DNA from: an uncultured Clostridia bacterium
GTDB lineage: Bacteria; Bacillota_A; Clostridia; Christensenellales; Aristaeellaceae
Direction: 5' to 3'
Assembly (NCBI GenBank): GCA_945871545.1
Contig: CAMBWJ010000098.1
Span: 1-6,846 of the forward strand
Length of the DNA stretch: 6,846 nucleotides
Part shown: positions 1 to 6,032 of the stretch, in pieces
How positions within the stretch are numbered: the stretch's first letter is position 1
How the letters are laid out: each line of letters opens with the position of its first letter
Program-made: the position numbers and the translations under genes
Notes under the pieces: model-generated
Database searches by the model: none
What the model was told of the DNA's origin: nothing
Seen by the model: the letters and a program-made list of their open reading frames with translations, nothing else

Positions 1-56
1 AACGTGTATCATGATTTCGTACCCAAAAAGCAAATTACACGGAGGGGAAAGTTCAA

Positions 57-1307
57 ATGAAGAAGGTTCTTGCACTGGTTCTGGTAGCCATCATGGTGCT
101 GTGTGCATCCGCCATGGCTGAAGTTTCCGTTTCCACCACCGCTGCCGAGCTCGAGCTCACCGGCGATCCCACCGCCCTGAAGGTCGGCGTGATCCTCGTC
201 GGCGACGAGAACGAGGGCTACACCTACGCGCACATCGAGGGCATCCAGAAGGCCGCCGAGGTCCTGGGCGTTCCCGCCGAGAACATCATCTGGAAGTACT
301 CCGTCGCTGAGGACGCCACCTGCTACGACGCCGCCGCCGACCTGGCCGATGCGGGCTGCAACGTGGTGTTCACCAACAGCTACGGCCATCAGACCTACTG
401 CCAGCAGGCCGCTGTCGAGTTCCCGGAGGTGCAGTTCGTCTCCATGACCGGCGACACCGCGAACCGCGCCGGCCTGGACAACTTCTCCAACGCCTTCACC
501 AAGGTCTATGAGTCCCGCTACGTCTCCGGCGTGGTCGCCGGCATGAAGATCGCCGAGCTGATCGCCAACGACGGCCTCTCCGCCGAGAACTTCGACGAGA
601 ACGGCAACGTCAAGGTCGGCTACGTCGGCGCCTATCCCTACGCCGAGGTCGTCTCCGGCTACACCGCCTTCTTCCTGGGAATCCTGTCGGTGGTTGAGTA
701 CGTGGTCTTGGAGGTGACCTACAACAACTCCTGGTTCGAAATCACCGCCGAGGCCGAGGCTGCCAACGCCCTGATGTCCAGCGGCTGCGTGGTCATCGGC
801 CAGCACGCCGACTCCACCGGCGCTCCCTCCGCTGTGCAGGCTGCGCAGGAGGCGGGCAAGGTTGCCTACTCCATCGGCTACAACGTGGACATGCTGGCCG
901 TCGCGCCCACCGCTGCGCTGACCTCCGCCACCAACGTCTGGGAAGTCTACTATGAGTACGCGATGAAGTCCGTCATCAATGGCCAGCCCATCGCGCGCAA
1001 CTGGGCTGCCGGCTATGCCGAGGGCGCCGTTGCCATCACTGCTCTGGGCGAGTCCTGTGCCAAAGGCACTGCCGAGAAGGTCGCCGAGGTTGAGACTGCC
1101 CTGAAGGACGGCTCCCTGAAGGTCTTCGACATCACCAAGTTCACCGTTGGCGGCGAGACCGTGAATTCCACCTTCGCCACCGATACCGACGGCGACTTCG
1201 TGTACGACACCGACGAAGCCATCATCGACGGCGCATACTGCGAGTCCTACTATCAGTCCGCTCCGTCCTTCGCGCTGCGCATCGACGGCATCACCGAGCT
1301 GAACTAA
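57..1307 (+). CDS. BMP-family ABC transporter substrate-binding protein
   Basis: Extracytoplasmic binding protein that should capture the substrate and hand it to the ABC importer encoded just downstream. The BMP/PnrA/NupN family (Bmp domain, PF02608) typically binds purine nucleosides; the exact ligand here is inferred. The 416-residue product has a Lys-Lys plus hydrophobic signal peptide (about 1-21) with a signal peptidase I-type site AMA|E after residue 21. Cys16 is preceded by Leu, so it is not a good lipobox. The mature domain begins with the strand LKVGVILVGDENEGYTY (41-57), followed by family-like segments NSYGHQTY (107-114), a GYVGAYPYAEVVSGYTAFF stretch (188-206), VTYNNSWF (220-227) and VVIGQHADSTGAPSA (245-259). 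The protein ends in RIDGITELN. The ATG is placed by GGAGGGG at 41-47. The tail carries an acidic loop, DTDGDFVYDTDE (376-387). The promoter lies outside the window. The family call is secure and the substrate is not. Confidence 0.95.
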   Translation: MKKVLALVLVAIMVLCASAMAEVSVSTTAAELELTGDPTALKVGVILVGDENEGYTYAHIEGIQKAAEVLGVPAENIIWKYSVAEDATCYDAAADLADAGCNVVFTNSYGHQTYCQQAAVEFPEVQFVSMTGDTANRAGLDNFSNAFTKVYESRYVSGVVAGMKIAELIANDGLSAENFDENGNVKVGYVGAYPYAEVVSGYTAFFLGILSVVEYVVLEVTYNNSWFEITAEAEAANALMSSGCVVIGQHADSTGAPSAVQAAQEAGKVAYSIGYNVDMLAVAPTAALTSATNVWEVYYEYAMKSVINGQPIARNWAAGYAEGAVAITALGESCAKGTAEKVAEVETALKDGSLKVFDITKFTVGGETVNSTFATDTDGDFVYDTDEAIIDGAYCESYYQSAPSFALRIDGITELN

Positions 1308-1325
1308 GTCTCGATCCGTATTCCG

Positions 1326-1355
1326 AAGGGAAGCTCATCCACTTGAGCTTCCCTT
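1326..1355 (+). terminator. Intercistronic hairpin after the binding-protein gene
   Basis: A perfect 12-bp stem (AAGGGAAGCTCA at 1326-1337, TGAGCTTCCCTT at 1344-1355) encloses a 6-nt loop. It begins 19 nt after the stop codon of the binding-protein gene. Only about three T residues follow, partly inside the stem, so it is a weak intrinsic terminator. It is better read as an attenuating or mRNA-stabilising element that keeps the binding protein in excess over the ATPase and permeases, a common arrangement in ABC importer operons. No internal promoter is visible before the ATPase. The rest of the 120-nt gap holds only a weak 5-bp GC hairpin (1386-1401) and the next ribosome-binding site. Confidence 0.75.
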
Positions 1356-1410
1356 TGACTGTCAAGGGAAAGAAAGCGAATCCTGCTGCGCCGCGCCGCA
1401 GACGAACATC

Positions 1411-1420
1411 GAAAGGGTGA
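1411..1420 (+). promoter_or_regulatory. Ribosome-binding site deciding a TTG start
   Basis: GAAAGGGTGA lies 7 nt before TTG at 1428 and resembles the anti-Shine-Dalgarno complement. The alternative in-frame ATG at 1452 has no such purine tract in front of it, and starting there would remove the first eight residues ahead of the NBD. The TTG start is therefore preferred. Confidence 0.65.
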
Positions 1421-1427
1421 CCTGAAT

Positions 1428-2966
1428 TTGGAATCCAACGTTGCAATCCGCATGACAAACATCACAAAGACGTTTGGCTCGGTGGTTGCGAATCATAAGG
1501 TCAGCATGGACATCCGCCGGGGCGAGATTCTGTCGCTGCTGGGCGAGAACGGCAGCGGCAAGACCACGCTGATGAACATGCTCTCGGGCATCTACTATCC
1601 CGACGCCGGGCAGATTTTCGTGGATGGCCGCGAGGTCTCCATCCGTTCGCCCAAGGACGCCTTCGACCTGGGAATCGGCATGATTCACCAGCACTTCAAG
1701 CTGGTGGACGTGTTCACCGCTGCGGAGAACGTGATCCTGGGTCTGCCGGAGCAGGGCCGCATCAATCGCAAGGCCATCGCCCAGAAGGTGCAGGCCATCT
1801 GCGACCGCTACGGCTTCGACATCGATCCCAACCAGAAGGTGTACGACATGACGGTCTCCCAGAAGCAGACGCTGGAGATCGTGAAGGTGCTCTATCGCGG
1901 CGCAAACGTGCTGATTCTGGACGAACCCACCGCGGTGCTCACCCCCCAGGAGACGGAGAAGCTGTTTGCTGTCATCCGCAACATGAAGGCGGACGGCAAG
2001 GCCATCGTCATCATCACCCACAAGCTGCACGAGGTGCTGGCGGTGTCCGACCGCGTGGCCATTGTGCGCAAGGGCGAGTACGTGGGCGACGTGCCCACCT
2101 CCGAGGCCACGGAGCTTTCCCTGACCGAGATGATGGTGGGCAAGAAGGTCGCGCTGAACATCGACCGCCCCGAGCCCGTGGATCCCCAGCTTCGCCTGTC
2201 CGTGCGCAATCTGAACTGCTTCAACAAGGAGGGCGTTCAGGTGCTGCACGACGTCAACTTCGACGTGTACAGCGGCGAAATTCTGGGCATCGCCGGTATC
2301 TCCGGCTGCGGCCAGAAGGAGCTGCTGGAGTCCATCGCCGGACTTCAGCCGGACGAGGGCGGCACCAGCATCGAATACTTCCCACGGGAGGGCGGCAGCG
2401 TCCAGCTGAAGAACTGCACGCCCCGCCAGATTCGCGACCACGGCATCGCGCTGTCCTTCGTGCCGGAGGATCGCCTGGGCATGGGCCTGGTGAGCAGCAT
2501 GGGCATGGCGGACAACATGATGCTCAAGGATTACAACAACGGCCACTCCTTCTTCACCGACCGCCGCAGGCCCCGGAAGCTGGCGGCGCGCATCAAGGAG
2601 GATCTGGATGTGCAGACCCCCGACCTGATCACCCCGGTGAGCAAGCTCTCCGGCGGCAACGTGCAGAAGGTGCTGGTGGGCCGCGAGATCGCCGCGTCGC
2701 CCACGGTGCTGATGACGGCCTACGCCGTGCGCGGATTGGACATCAACACCTCCTACACCATCTATCGCCTGCTCAACGAGCAGAAGAAGAAAGGCGTGGC
2801 GGTCATCTATGTCGGCGAGGATCTGGACGTGCTGATGGAGCTCTGCGACCGCATCATGGTGATGTGCTCCGGCCACGTCAACGGCATACTGGACGGCCGC
2901 ACCGCCACCAAGGAGGAGGTCGGCCTGCGCATGACGCAGCTGAAAGGGAAGGGTGACGCAGAATGA
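1428..2966 (+). CDS. BMP/nucleoside-type ABC importer ATP-binding protein, two fused NBDs
   Basis: Cytoplasmic ATPase of the importer, 512 residues, with two tandem ABC domains as in NupO/YufO and RbsA-type sugar ATPases. NBD1 has Walker A GENGSGKT (39-46), Q-loop Gln88, Walker B LILDEP (162-167) and switch His198 (ITHKL), but its signature is the weak TVSQKQ (142-147). NBD2 has an intact signature LSGGN (407-411), but a degenerate Walker A (GISGCGQK, 290-297, with Gln296 where Lys is expected). Its Walker B positions hold Ala431-Tyr432 instead of Asp-Glu, and Glu464 sits in the switch-His place. Only the composite site made from the NBD1 Walker motifs and the NBD2 signature looks able to hydrolyse ATP. 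This asymmetry is usual in this family. The start is TTG at 1428. The stop overlaps the next gene in ATGA, implying translational coupling. Confidence 0.95.
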   Translation: MESNVAIRMTNITKTFGSVVANHKVSMDIRRGEILSLLGENGSGKTTLMNMLSGIYYPDAGQIFVDGREVSIRSPKDAFDLGIGMIHQHFKLVDVFTAAENVILGLPEQGRINRKAIAQKVQAICDRYGFDIDPNQKVYDMTVSQKQTLEIVKVLYRGANVLILDEPTAVLTPQETEKLFAVIRNMKADGKAIVIITHKLHEVLAVSDRVAIVRKGEYVGDVPTSEATELSLTEMMVGKKVALNIDRPEPVDPQLRLSVRNLNCFNKEGVQVLHDVNFDVYSGEILGIAGISGCGQKELLESIAGLQPDEGGTSIEYFPREGGSVQLKNCTPRQIRDHGIALSFVPEDRLGMGLVSSMGMADNMMLKDYNNGHSFFTDRRRPRKLAARIKEDLDVQTPDLITPVSKLSGGNVQKVLVGREIAASPTVLMTAYAVRGLDINTSYTIYRLLNEQKKKGVAVIYVGEDLDVLMELCDRIMVMCSGHVNGILDGRTATKEEVGLRMTQLKGKGDAE

Positions 2967-4069
2967 ATCATTCCGAAAACAAGGCGGTTCGCGAACCCTT
3001 CGTGCGCATCGCCAAGCGCAACAGCATCTACTGGACGAAGGCCGTGATGATCCGCGTACTGGCCATCCTCGCCGCGCTGGTGGTCGACGCCCTGGTGATC
3101 TACTTTGTCACGAAGCTCAATCCTCTTGACGTCTACGTCACCATGTTCAACGGCGCGTTCGGCACCAAGCGGCGCATCTGGATCACCGTGCGCGAGATCA
3201 TGATGCTGCTGTGCATCGCCGTGGGCCTCGCGCCCGCGTTCAAGATGCGCTTCTGGAACGTCGGCGCGGAGGGCCAGATTCTGGTGGGCGGCATCGCCAC
3301 TGCGGCGTGCATGATCTACCTGAATAGCCTGCCCACGCCCCTGCTGCTGCTGGTCATGTTCATCGCCAGCGCGATTGCCGGAGCGATCTGGGGCCTGATC
3401 CCCGCCATCTTCAAGGCCAAGTGGGACACCAACGAGACGCTGTTCACGCTGATGATGAACTACGTGGCCATCCAGCTCACCTCCTTCATGGTGGCGCTGT
3501 GGGAGAACCCCTACGGCTCCAACAGCGTGGGCGTGATCAACCAGAGCACCCAGGCGGGCTGGTTCCCGAAGCTCTTCGGCCAGACCTACATGCTCAACGT
3601 GATTCTGGTCATGGCCCTCACCATTGGCATGTTCTACTACCTCAAGCTCAGCAAGCAGGGCTATGAGATCGCGGTGGTGGGAGAGTCCCGCAACACGGCG
3701 CGCTACGCGGGCATCAGCGTCAGGCGCGTCATCATCCGCACCATGCTGATCTCCGGCGCGGTGTGCGGCATCGCCGGCATGGTGGGCGTCGCGGGCGCGG
3801 ACCACACCATCTCCGTCAACACCGCCGGCGGACGCGGCTTCACGGCGATCATCGTCGCCTGGATGGCCAAGTTCAACACCCTCACCATGATCCTGATCAC
3901 CACGCTGCTGGTGTTCCTGGATCGTGGCGCGGTGGAGATCGCCTCCATGTACAATCTGAACGAGTACGCCTCCGAGATGATCATGGGCGTGATTCTGTTC
4001 TTCCTGCTGGGCTGCGAGTTCTTCATCAACTATAAGCTGATCTTCAGAACGCACAAGGAGGGCAAATAA
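2963..4069 (+). CDS. ABC importer permease 1 (NupP/YufP-like, BPD_transp_2)
   Basis: Integral membrane permease of the four-gene nucleoside-type importer, in the PF02653 branched-chain/ribose/nucleoside permease group. The 368 residues start with a basic cytoplasmic stretch (1-28), followed by about nine hydrophobic segments. Approximate positions are 30-50, 78-92, 105-121, 125-150, 160-180, 209-227, 257-278, 290-318 and 338-357. Family-like motifs are FWNVGAEGQILVGG (97-110), the region KAKWDTNETLFTLMMNY (151-167), the cytoplasmic coupling loop GYEIAVVGESRNTARYAGI (233-251) and GRGFTAIIVAWMAKFN (290-305). The ATG at 2963 overlaps the ATPase stop by 4 nt and has GGGAAGGG at 2946-2953. It should pair with permease 2 to form a heterodimeric channel served by the fused ATPase. 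Confidence 0.93.
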   Translation: MNHSENKAVREPFVRIAKRNSIYWTKAVMIRVLAILAALVVDALVIYFVTKLNPLDVYVTMFNGAFGTKRRIWITVREIMMLLCIAVGLAPAFKMRFWNVGAEGQILVGGIATAACMIYLNSLPTPLLLLVMFIASAIAGAIWGLIPAIFKAKWDTNETLFTLMMNYVAIQLTSFMVALWENPYGSNSVGVINQSTQAGWFPKLFGQTYMLNVILVMALTIGMFYYLKLSKQGYEIAVVGESRNTARYAGISVRRVIIRTMLISGAVCGIAGMVGVAGADHTISVNTAGGRGFTAIIVAWMAKFNTLTMILITTLLVFLDRGAVEIASMYNLNEYASEMIMGVILFFLLGCEFFINYKLIFRTHKEGK

Positions 4070-5053
4070 ATGGATTCGTTTGTTTCTCTCATTCAGGCGG
4101 CCGTGGTCTTCGGCACGGTCATCATGTTCGGCGCGGTGGGCGAGACGCTCACCGAGAAGTCGGGCAATCTGAACCTGGGCGTTCCGGGCATCATGTATCT
4201 GGGCGCCATCGCCAGCCTCACCAGCACCTTCTTCTATGAGAACGCCGTGGAGAATCCCAGCATGATCGTCTGCGTGCTCATCGCGCTGGTGTGCGGCGTC
4301 GCCGCCTCCATGCTGGGCGGCCTGGTGTACAGCTTCCTCACCATCACCCTGCGCGCCAATCAGAACGTATCCGGTCTGGCGCTGTCCATCTTCGGCAGCG
4401 GCGTGGCGAACTTCTTCGGCGGTTCGCTGAACAAACTGGCCGGCGGCGTGGGCCAGATCTCCGTGGCGACCACCAGCACGGCCTTCCGCATGCAGATTCC
4501 CGTGCTGTCCAAGCTGGGCGTCGTGGGCAAGATCTTCTTCTCCTACGGCTTCATGATGTACCTGGCGATTATCATCGCCATCGTGATGCAGTACTTCCTC
4601 AGCCGCAGCCGCGCAGGCCTGAACCTGCGCGCCGTGGGCGAGAACCCCGCCACCGCCGACGCAGCGGGCATCAATGTGGTGCGCAACAAGTACCTGGCCA
4701 CCTGCATCGGCGCGGGTATTTCCGGCCTCGGCGGCATCTACTACGTCATGGACTACATCAAGGGCACTTGGGCCAACGACGGCTCCATCGAAAAGCTGGG
4801 CTGGCTGGCCGTGGCGTTGGTCATCTTCACCCGCTGGAAGCCGAAGAACGCCATCTGGGGTTCCTACCTCTTCGGCCTGATGTACTGGCTGTACTTCTAC
4901 ATGGCGGGCCTGACCCGCTCCAGCCAGGAGCTGTTCAAGATGCTGCCCTACGTGGTCACGATCATCGTGCTGATTCTGGTCAGCATGCGCAAGAAGCGCG
5001 AGGATCAGCCGCCCCAGAGCCTGGGCCTGGCCTACTTCCGCGAGGAGCGCTGA
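4070..5053 (+). CDS. ABC importer permease 2 (NupQ/YufQ-like, BPD_transp_2)
   Basis: Second membrane permease of the same importer, 327 residues. The N-terminal signature GAVGETLTEKSGNLNLGVPG (21-40) followed by IMYLGA matches the characteristic ‘GE…G.LNLG.EG.M’ start of the NupQ/YufQ branch. Further family marks are LRANQNVSGLALSIFGSG (95-112) and the coupling loop RAGLNLRAVGENPATADAAG (181-200). Hydrophobic segments alternate to about residue 305, and a charged cytoplasmic tail (KKREDQPPQ) ends the protein. The ATG directly abuts the permease 1 stop codon, with AAGGAGGG at 4055-4062 inside the end of that gene, so translation is likely coupled. It is the last gene of the operon, followed by the hairpin at 5071-5096. 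Confidence 0.93.
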   Translation: MDSFVSLIQAAVVFGTVIMFGAVGETLTEKSGNLNLGVPGIMYLGAIASLTSTFFYENAVENPSMIVCVLIALVCGVAASMLGGLVYSFLTITLRANQNVSGLALSIFGSGVANFFGGSLNKLAGGVGQISVATTSTAFRMQIPVLSKLGVVGKIFFSYGFMMYLAIIIAIVMQYFLSRSRAGLNLRAVGENPATADAAGINVVRNKYLATCIGAGISGLGGIYYVMDYIKGTWANDGSIEKLGWLAVALVIFTRWKPKNAIWGSYLFGLMYWLYFYMAGLTRSSQELFKMLPYVVTIIVLILVSMRKKREDQPPQSLGLAYFREER

Positions 5054-5070
5054 TTGCATCCCAAAAGCTT

Positions 5071-5096
5071 CGCCCCCGGACCAGCGTCCGGGGGCG
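5071..5096. terminator. Bidirectional terminator between convergent operons
   Basis: A perfect 11-bp GC-rich stem (CGCCCCCGGAC at 5071-5081, GTCCGGGGGCG at 5086-5096) has the tetraloop CAGC. On the plus strand it is followed by ATTTCTGTG, on the minus strand by AAGCTTTTGG. It lies 17 nt after the permease 2 stop and 14 nt after the end of the convergent FTR-like gene, so it can end transcription from both sides. The T-tracts are short. Confidence 0.85.
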
Positions 5097-5110
5097 ATTT
5101 CTGTGTGGGC

Positions 5111-5308
5111 TCACTTCTCCTTGTAGTACAGCAGGCAGTGGCAGTAGCCCTCGAAGTCGGGATCCTTGATCTGCTCCCGGAACTCCTTGCACATGCACTT
5201 GTTCTCCTCGCTGCGCTCCAGACGGCAGGGACAGTAGCCGCCGGTGCGCGCAAGGCCCTCCTTCACGGAGTCCACGATCTCCTGATTTTCATTGAAGCGA
5301 ATCTTCAT
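5111..5308 (-). CDS. Small ferredoxin:thioredoxin reductase catalytic-chain-like Fe-S protein
   Basis: Predicted 65-residue cytoplasmic iron-sulfur protein resembling the catalytic beta chain of ferredoxin:thioredoxin reductase (FTR, PF02943). It has three CxC pairs: C26-P-C28, C38-M-C40 and C56-H-C58, the last in GYCHCLLYYK. In plant-type FTR, four of the six cysteines bind a 4Fe-4S cluster and one each from CPC and CHC forms the active disulfide. By analogy C26, C38, C40 and C56 would bind the cluster and C28 and C58 would be redox active. The middle pair is closer to the first pair than in cyanobacterial FTR (9 and 15 residues between pairs instead of 16 and 8), while the overall span is the same. 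No FTR variable chain, ferredoxin or thioredoxin gene is nearby. The start at 5308 is chosen because AAAGGAGAGG lies just upstream; an upstream in-frame ATG at 5338 would place that Shine-Dalgarno inside the gene. The partner is unknown. Confidence 0.85.
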   Translation of the reverse strand: MKIRFNENQEIVDSVKEGLARTGGYCPCRLERSEENKCMCKEFREQIKDPDFEGYCHCLLYYKEK

Positions 5309-5313
5309 GGATG

Positions 5314-5323
5314 CCTCTCCTTT
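5314..5323 (-). promoter_or_regulatory. Ribosome-binding site fixing the start of the FTR-like gene
   Basis: On the minus strand AAAGGAGAGG precedes the ATG at 5308-5306, with 8 nt between AGGAG and the start codon. This supports the 65-residue product over a version ten residues longer. Confidence 0.8.
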
Positions 5324-5334
5324 CATGGGATGCA

Positions 5335-5365
5335 ACAAAAGCCGGCCTTTGAGGTCGGCTTTTGT
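5335..5365 (-). terminator. Terminator-like hairpin after rubrerythrin
   Basis: On the minus strand ACAAAAGCCGACC and GGCCGGCTTTTGT form a 13-bp stem with a single C·A mismatch and a 5-nt loop. The U-rich end (CTTTTGTTG) is partly within the stem. It begins 18 nt after the rubrerythrin stop and ends 26 nt before the start of the FTR-like gene. It probably ends most rubrerythrin transcripts and lets some read through into the small gene, for which no separate promoter is visible. Confidence 0.75.
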
Positions 5366-5383
5366 CGGATGCGGCGCGATAAA

Positions 5384-5917
5384 TCAATAGTTCTCGGCGC
5401 GAACCTCAAAGTAGCTCTGGGGATGGGCGCACACCGGGCAGACCTCGGGGGCCTCCTTGCCCATGACCAGATGACCGCAGTTGCGGCACTCCCAGATCTT
5501 CATCTCGCTCTTCTTGAACACTTCCTGCATTTCCACGTTGCTCAGCAGCTTGCGATAGCGCTCCTCGTGGCTTTTCTCGATCTCGGCGACCATGCGGAAC
5601 TTCGCTGCCAGCTCGGTGAAGCCCTCCTCCTCGGCCTCCTTGGCGAAGGTGGCGTACATGTCGGTCCACTCGTAGTTCTCGCCCTCGGCTGCGGAGAGCA
5701 GGTTCGCGGCGGTGTCGCCCAGGCCACCCAGGGCCTTGAACCACATCTTGGCGTGCTCCTTCTCGTTGTCTGCGGTCTTCTGGAAGATCGCAGAAATCTG
5801 CTCGTAGCCTTCCTTCTTAGCGACGCTTGCGAAATAGGTGTACTTGTTGCGGGCCTCGGACTCGCCGGAGAACGCGGTTCTCAAATTCTGTTCAGTTTTG
5901 CTGCCTTTCAGTTCCAT
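5384..5917 (-). CDS. rbr: Rubrerythrin
   Basis: Cytoplasmic non-haem iron peroxidase that reduces hydrogen peroxide to water in anaerobes, using electrons passed through its rubredoxin domain. The 177-residue product has the classical layout: a ferritin-like four-helix domain (about 1-135) and a C-terminal rubredoxin domain (about 139-177). Predicted diiron ligands are Glu19, Glu52 and His55 (ExxH), Glu94, the rubrerythrin-specific Glu97, and Glu114 and His117 (ExxH). The rubredoxin iron site is C144-x2-C147 and C160-x2-C163. All expected ligands are present, so it should be active. The ATG at 5917 has AGGAGGT seven nt upstream; an earlier in-frame ATG at 6004 overlaps the -35 element and is rejected. 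It is the first gene after a consensus promoter and precedes the FTR-like redox gene. The electron donor is not encoded in the window. Confidence 0.97.
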   Translation of the reverse strand: MELKGSKTEQNLRTAFSGESEARNKYTYFASVAKKEGYEQISAIFQKTADNEKEHAKMWFKALGGLGDTAANLLSAAEGENYEWTDMYATFAKEAEEEGFTELAAKFRMVAEIEKSHEERYRKLLSNVEMQEVFKKSEMKIWECRNCGHLVMGKEAPEVCPVCAHPQSYFEVRAENY

Positions 5918-5932
5918 AATATCTACCTCCTG

Positions 5933-5967
5933 GTATGGATATACCCCATACAATTTTGATTCAATCA
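5933..5967 (-). promoter_or_regulatory. Two dyads in the rubrerythrin leader
   Basis: GTATGG (5933-5938) and CCATAC (5946-5951) form a 6-bp inverted repeat with a 7-nt spacer directly upstream of the Shine-Dalgarno (AGGAGGT, 5931-5925). TGATTCAATCA (5957-5967) is a 5-1-5 palindrome that would lie just after the predicted transcription start. Their positions suit a translational hairpin and a repressor operator respectively. The palindrome does not match the PerR box or the TTGAT-N4-ATCAA FNR site, so no regulator is assigned. Confidence 0.4.
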
Positions 5968-5975
5968 CCATCCGC

Positions 5976-6004
5976 ATTATAATTGAAAATTTTACAACTG
6001 TCAA
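5976..6004 (-). promoter_or_regulatory. Perfect-consensus sigma-70/sigma-A promoter for rubrerythrin
   Basis: On the minus strand TTGACA (6004-5999) and TATAAT (5981-5976) are separated by exactly 17 bp. Both hexamers and the spacing are at consensus. The predicted start is near 5969, giving a leader of about 50 nt. The AT-rich spacer contains the palindromic core AAAATTTT (5986-5993). Such a strong promoter fits an abundant stress protein and may be kept in check by a repressor. Confidence 0.9.
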
Positions 6005-6032
6005 GCCACGCGCAGATTTTCCCCTCCGGCGG

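Larger units (their letters stand above)
5054..5335. repeat. 10-bp inverted repeat flanking the FTR-like gene
   Basis: TTGCATCCCA at 5054-5063 is repeated exactly in inverted orientation as TGGGATGCAA at 5326-5335. The copies sit on either side of the small minus-strand gene. The core GGATGC also occurs at 5309-5314 and 5367-5372, and CAAAAGC occurs near both arms (5062-5068 and 5336-5342). The range given spans both arms. Whether it is functional or chance is unknown; there is no transposase or target duplication to suggest a mobile element. Confidence 0.35.

Noticed and set aside
1..56. A purine riboswitch or promoter upstream of the importer operon
   Set aside because: Only 56 nt precede the gene. 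They contain the ribosome-binding site and a trivial ATCATGAT palindrome, too little to support either.
9..806. A 265-codon minus-strand frame opposite the binding protein
   Set aside because: Low-complexity Gly/Val/His/Asp composition mirroring the codon bias of the plus-strand gene.
1355..1383. TTGACT as a -35 box for an internal promoter before the ATPase
   Set aside because: At 17 bp spacing the hexamer is GAATCC, which is no -10 element; TTGACT is explained as hairpin sequence.
1362..2876. A 504-codon minus-strand frame opposite the ATPase
   Set aside because: Same His/Asp/Ala-rich shadow composition, with no Shine-Dalgarno or recognisable domain; the ATPase on the other strand is certain.
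2807..5059. A 750-codon open frame on the minus strand opposite both permeases
   Set aside because: The translation is rich in His, Asp, Gln, Ala and Val with no family motifs, as expected antisense to GC-biased codons. The plus strand encodes clear permeases with proper ribosome-binding sites.
4291..5169. A 292-codon plus-strand frame overlapping permease 2
   Set aside because: Arg/His/Pro-rich out-of-frame translation that runs through the terminator; no start signal.
5309..5383. A dedicated promoter for the FTR-like gene
   Set aside because: No -35/-10 pair with acceptable spacing is visible; the gap is occupied by the hairpin and the ribosome-binding site.
5054..5959. A 301-codon plus-strand frame opposite rubrerythrin and the FTR-like gene
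   Set aside because: It runs through both terminator hairpins and the antisense of two well-supported genes; there is no ribosome-binding site.
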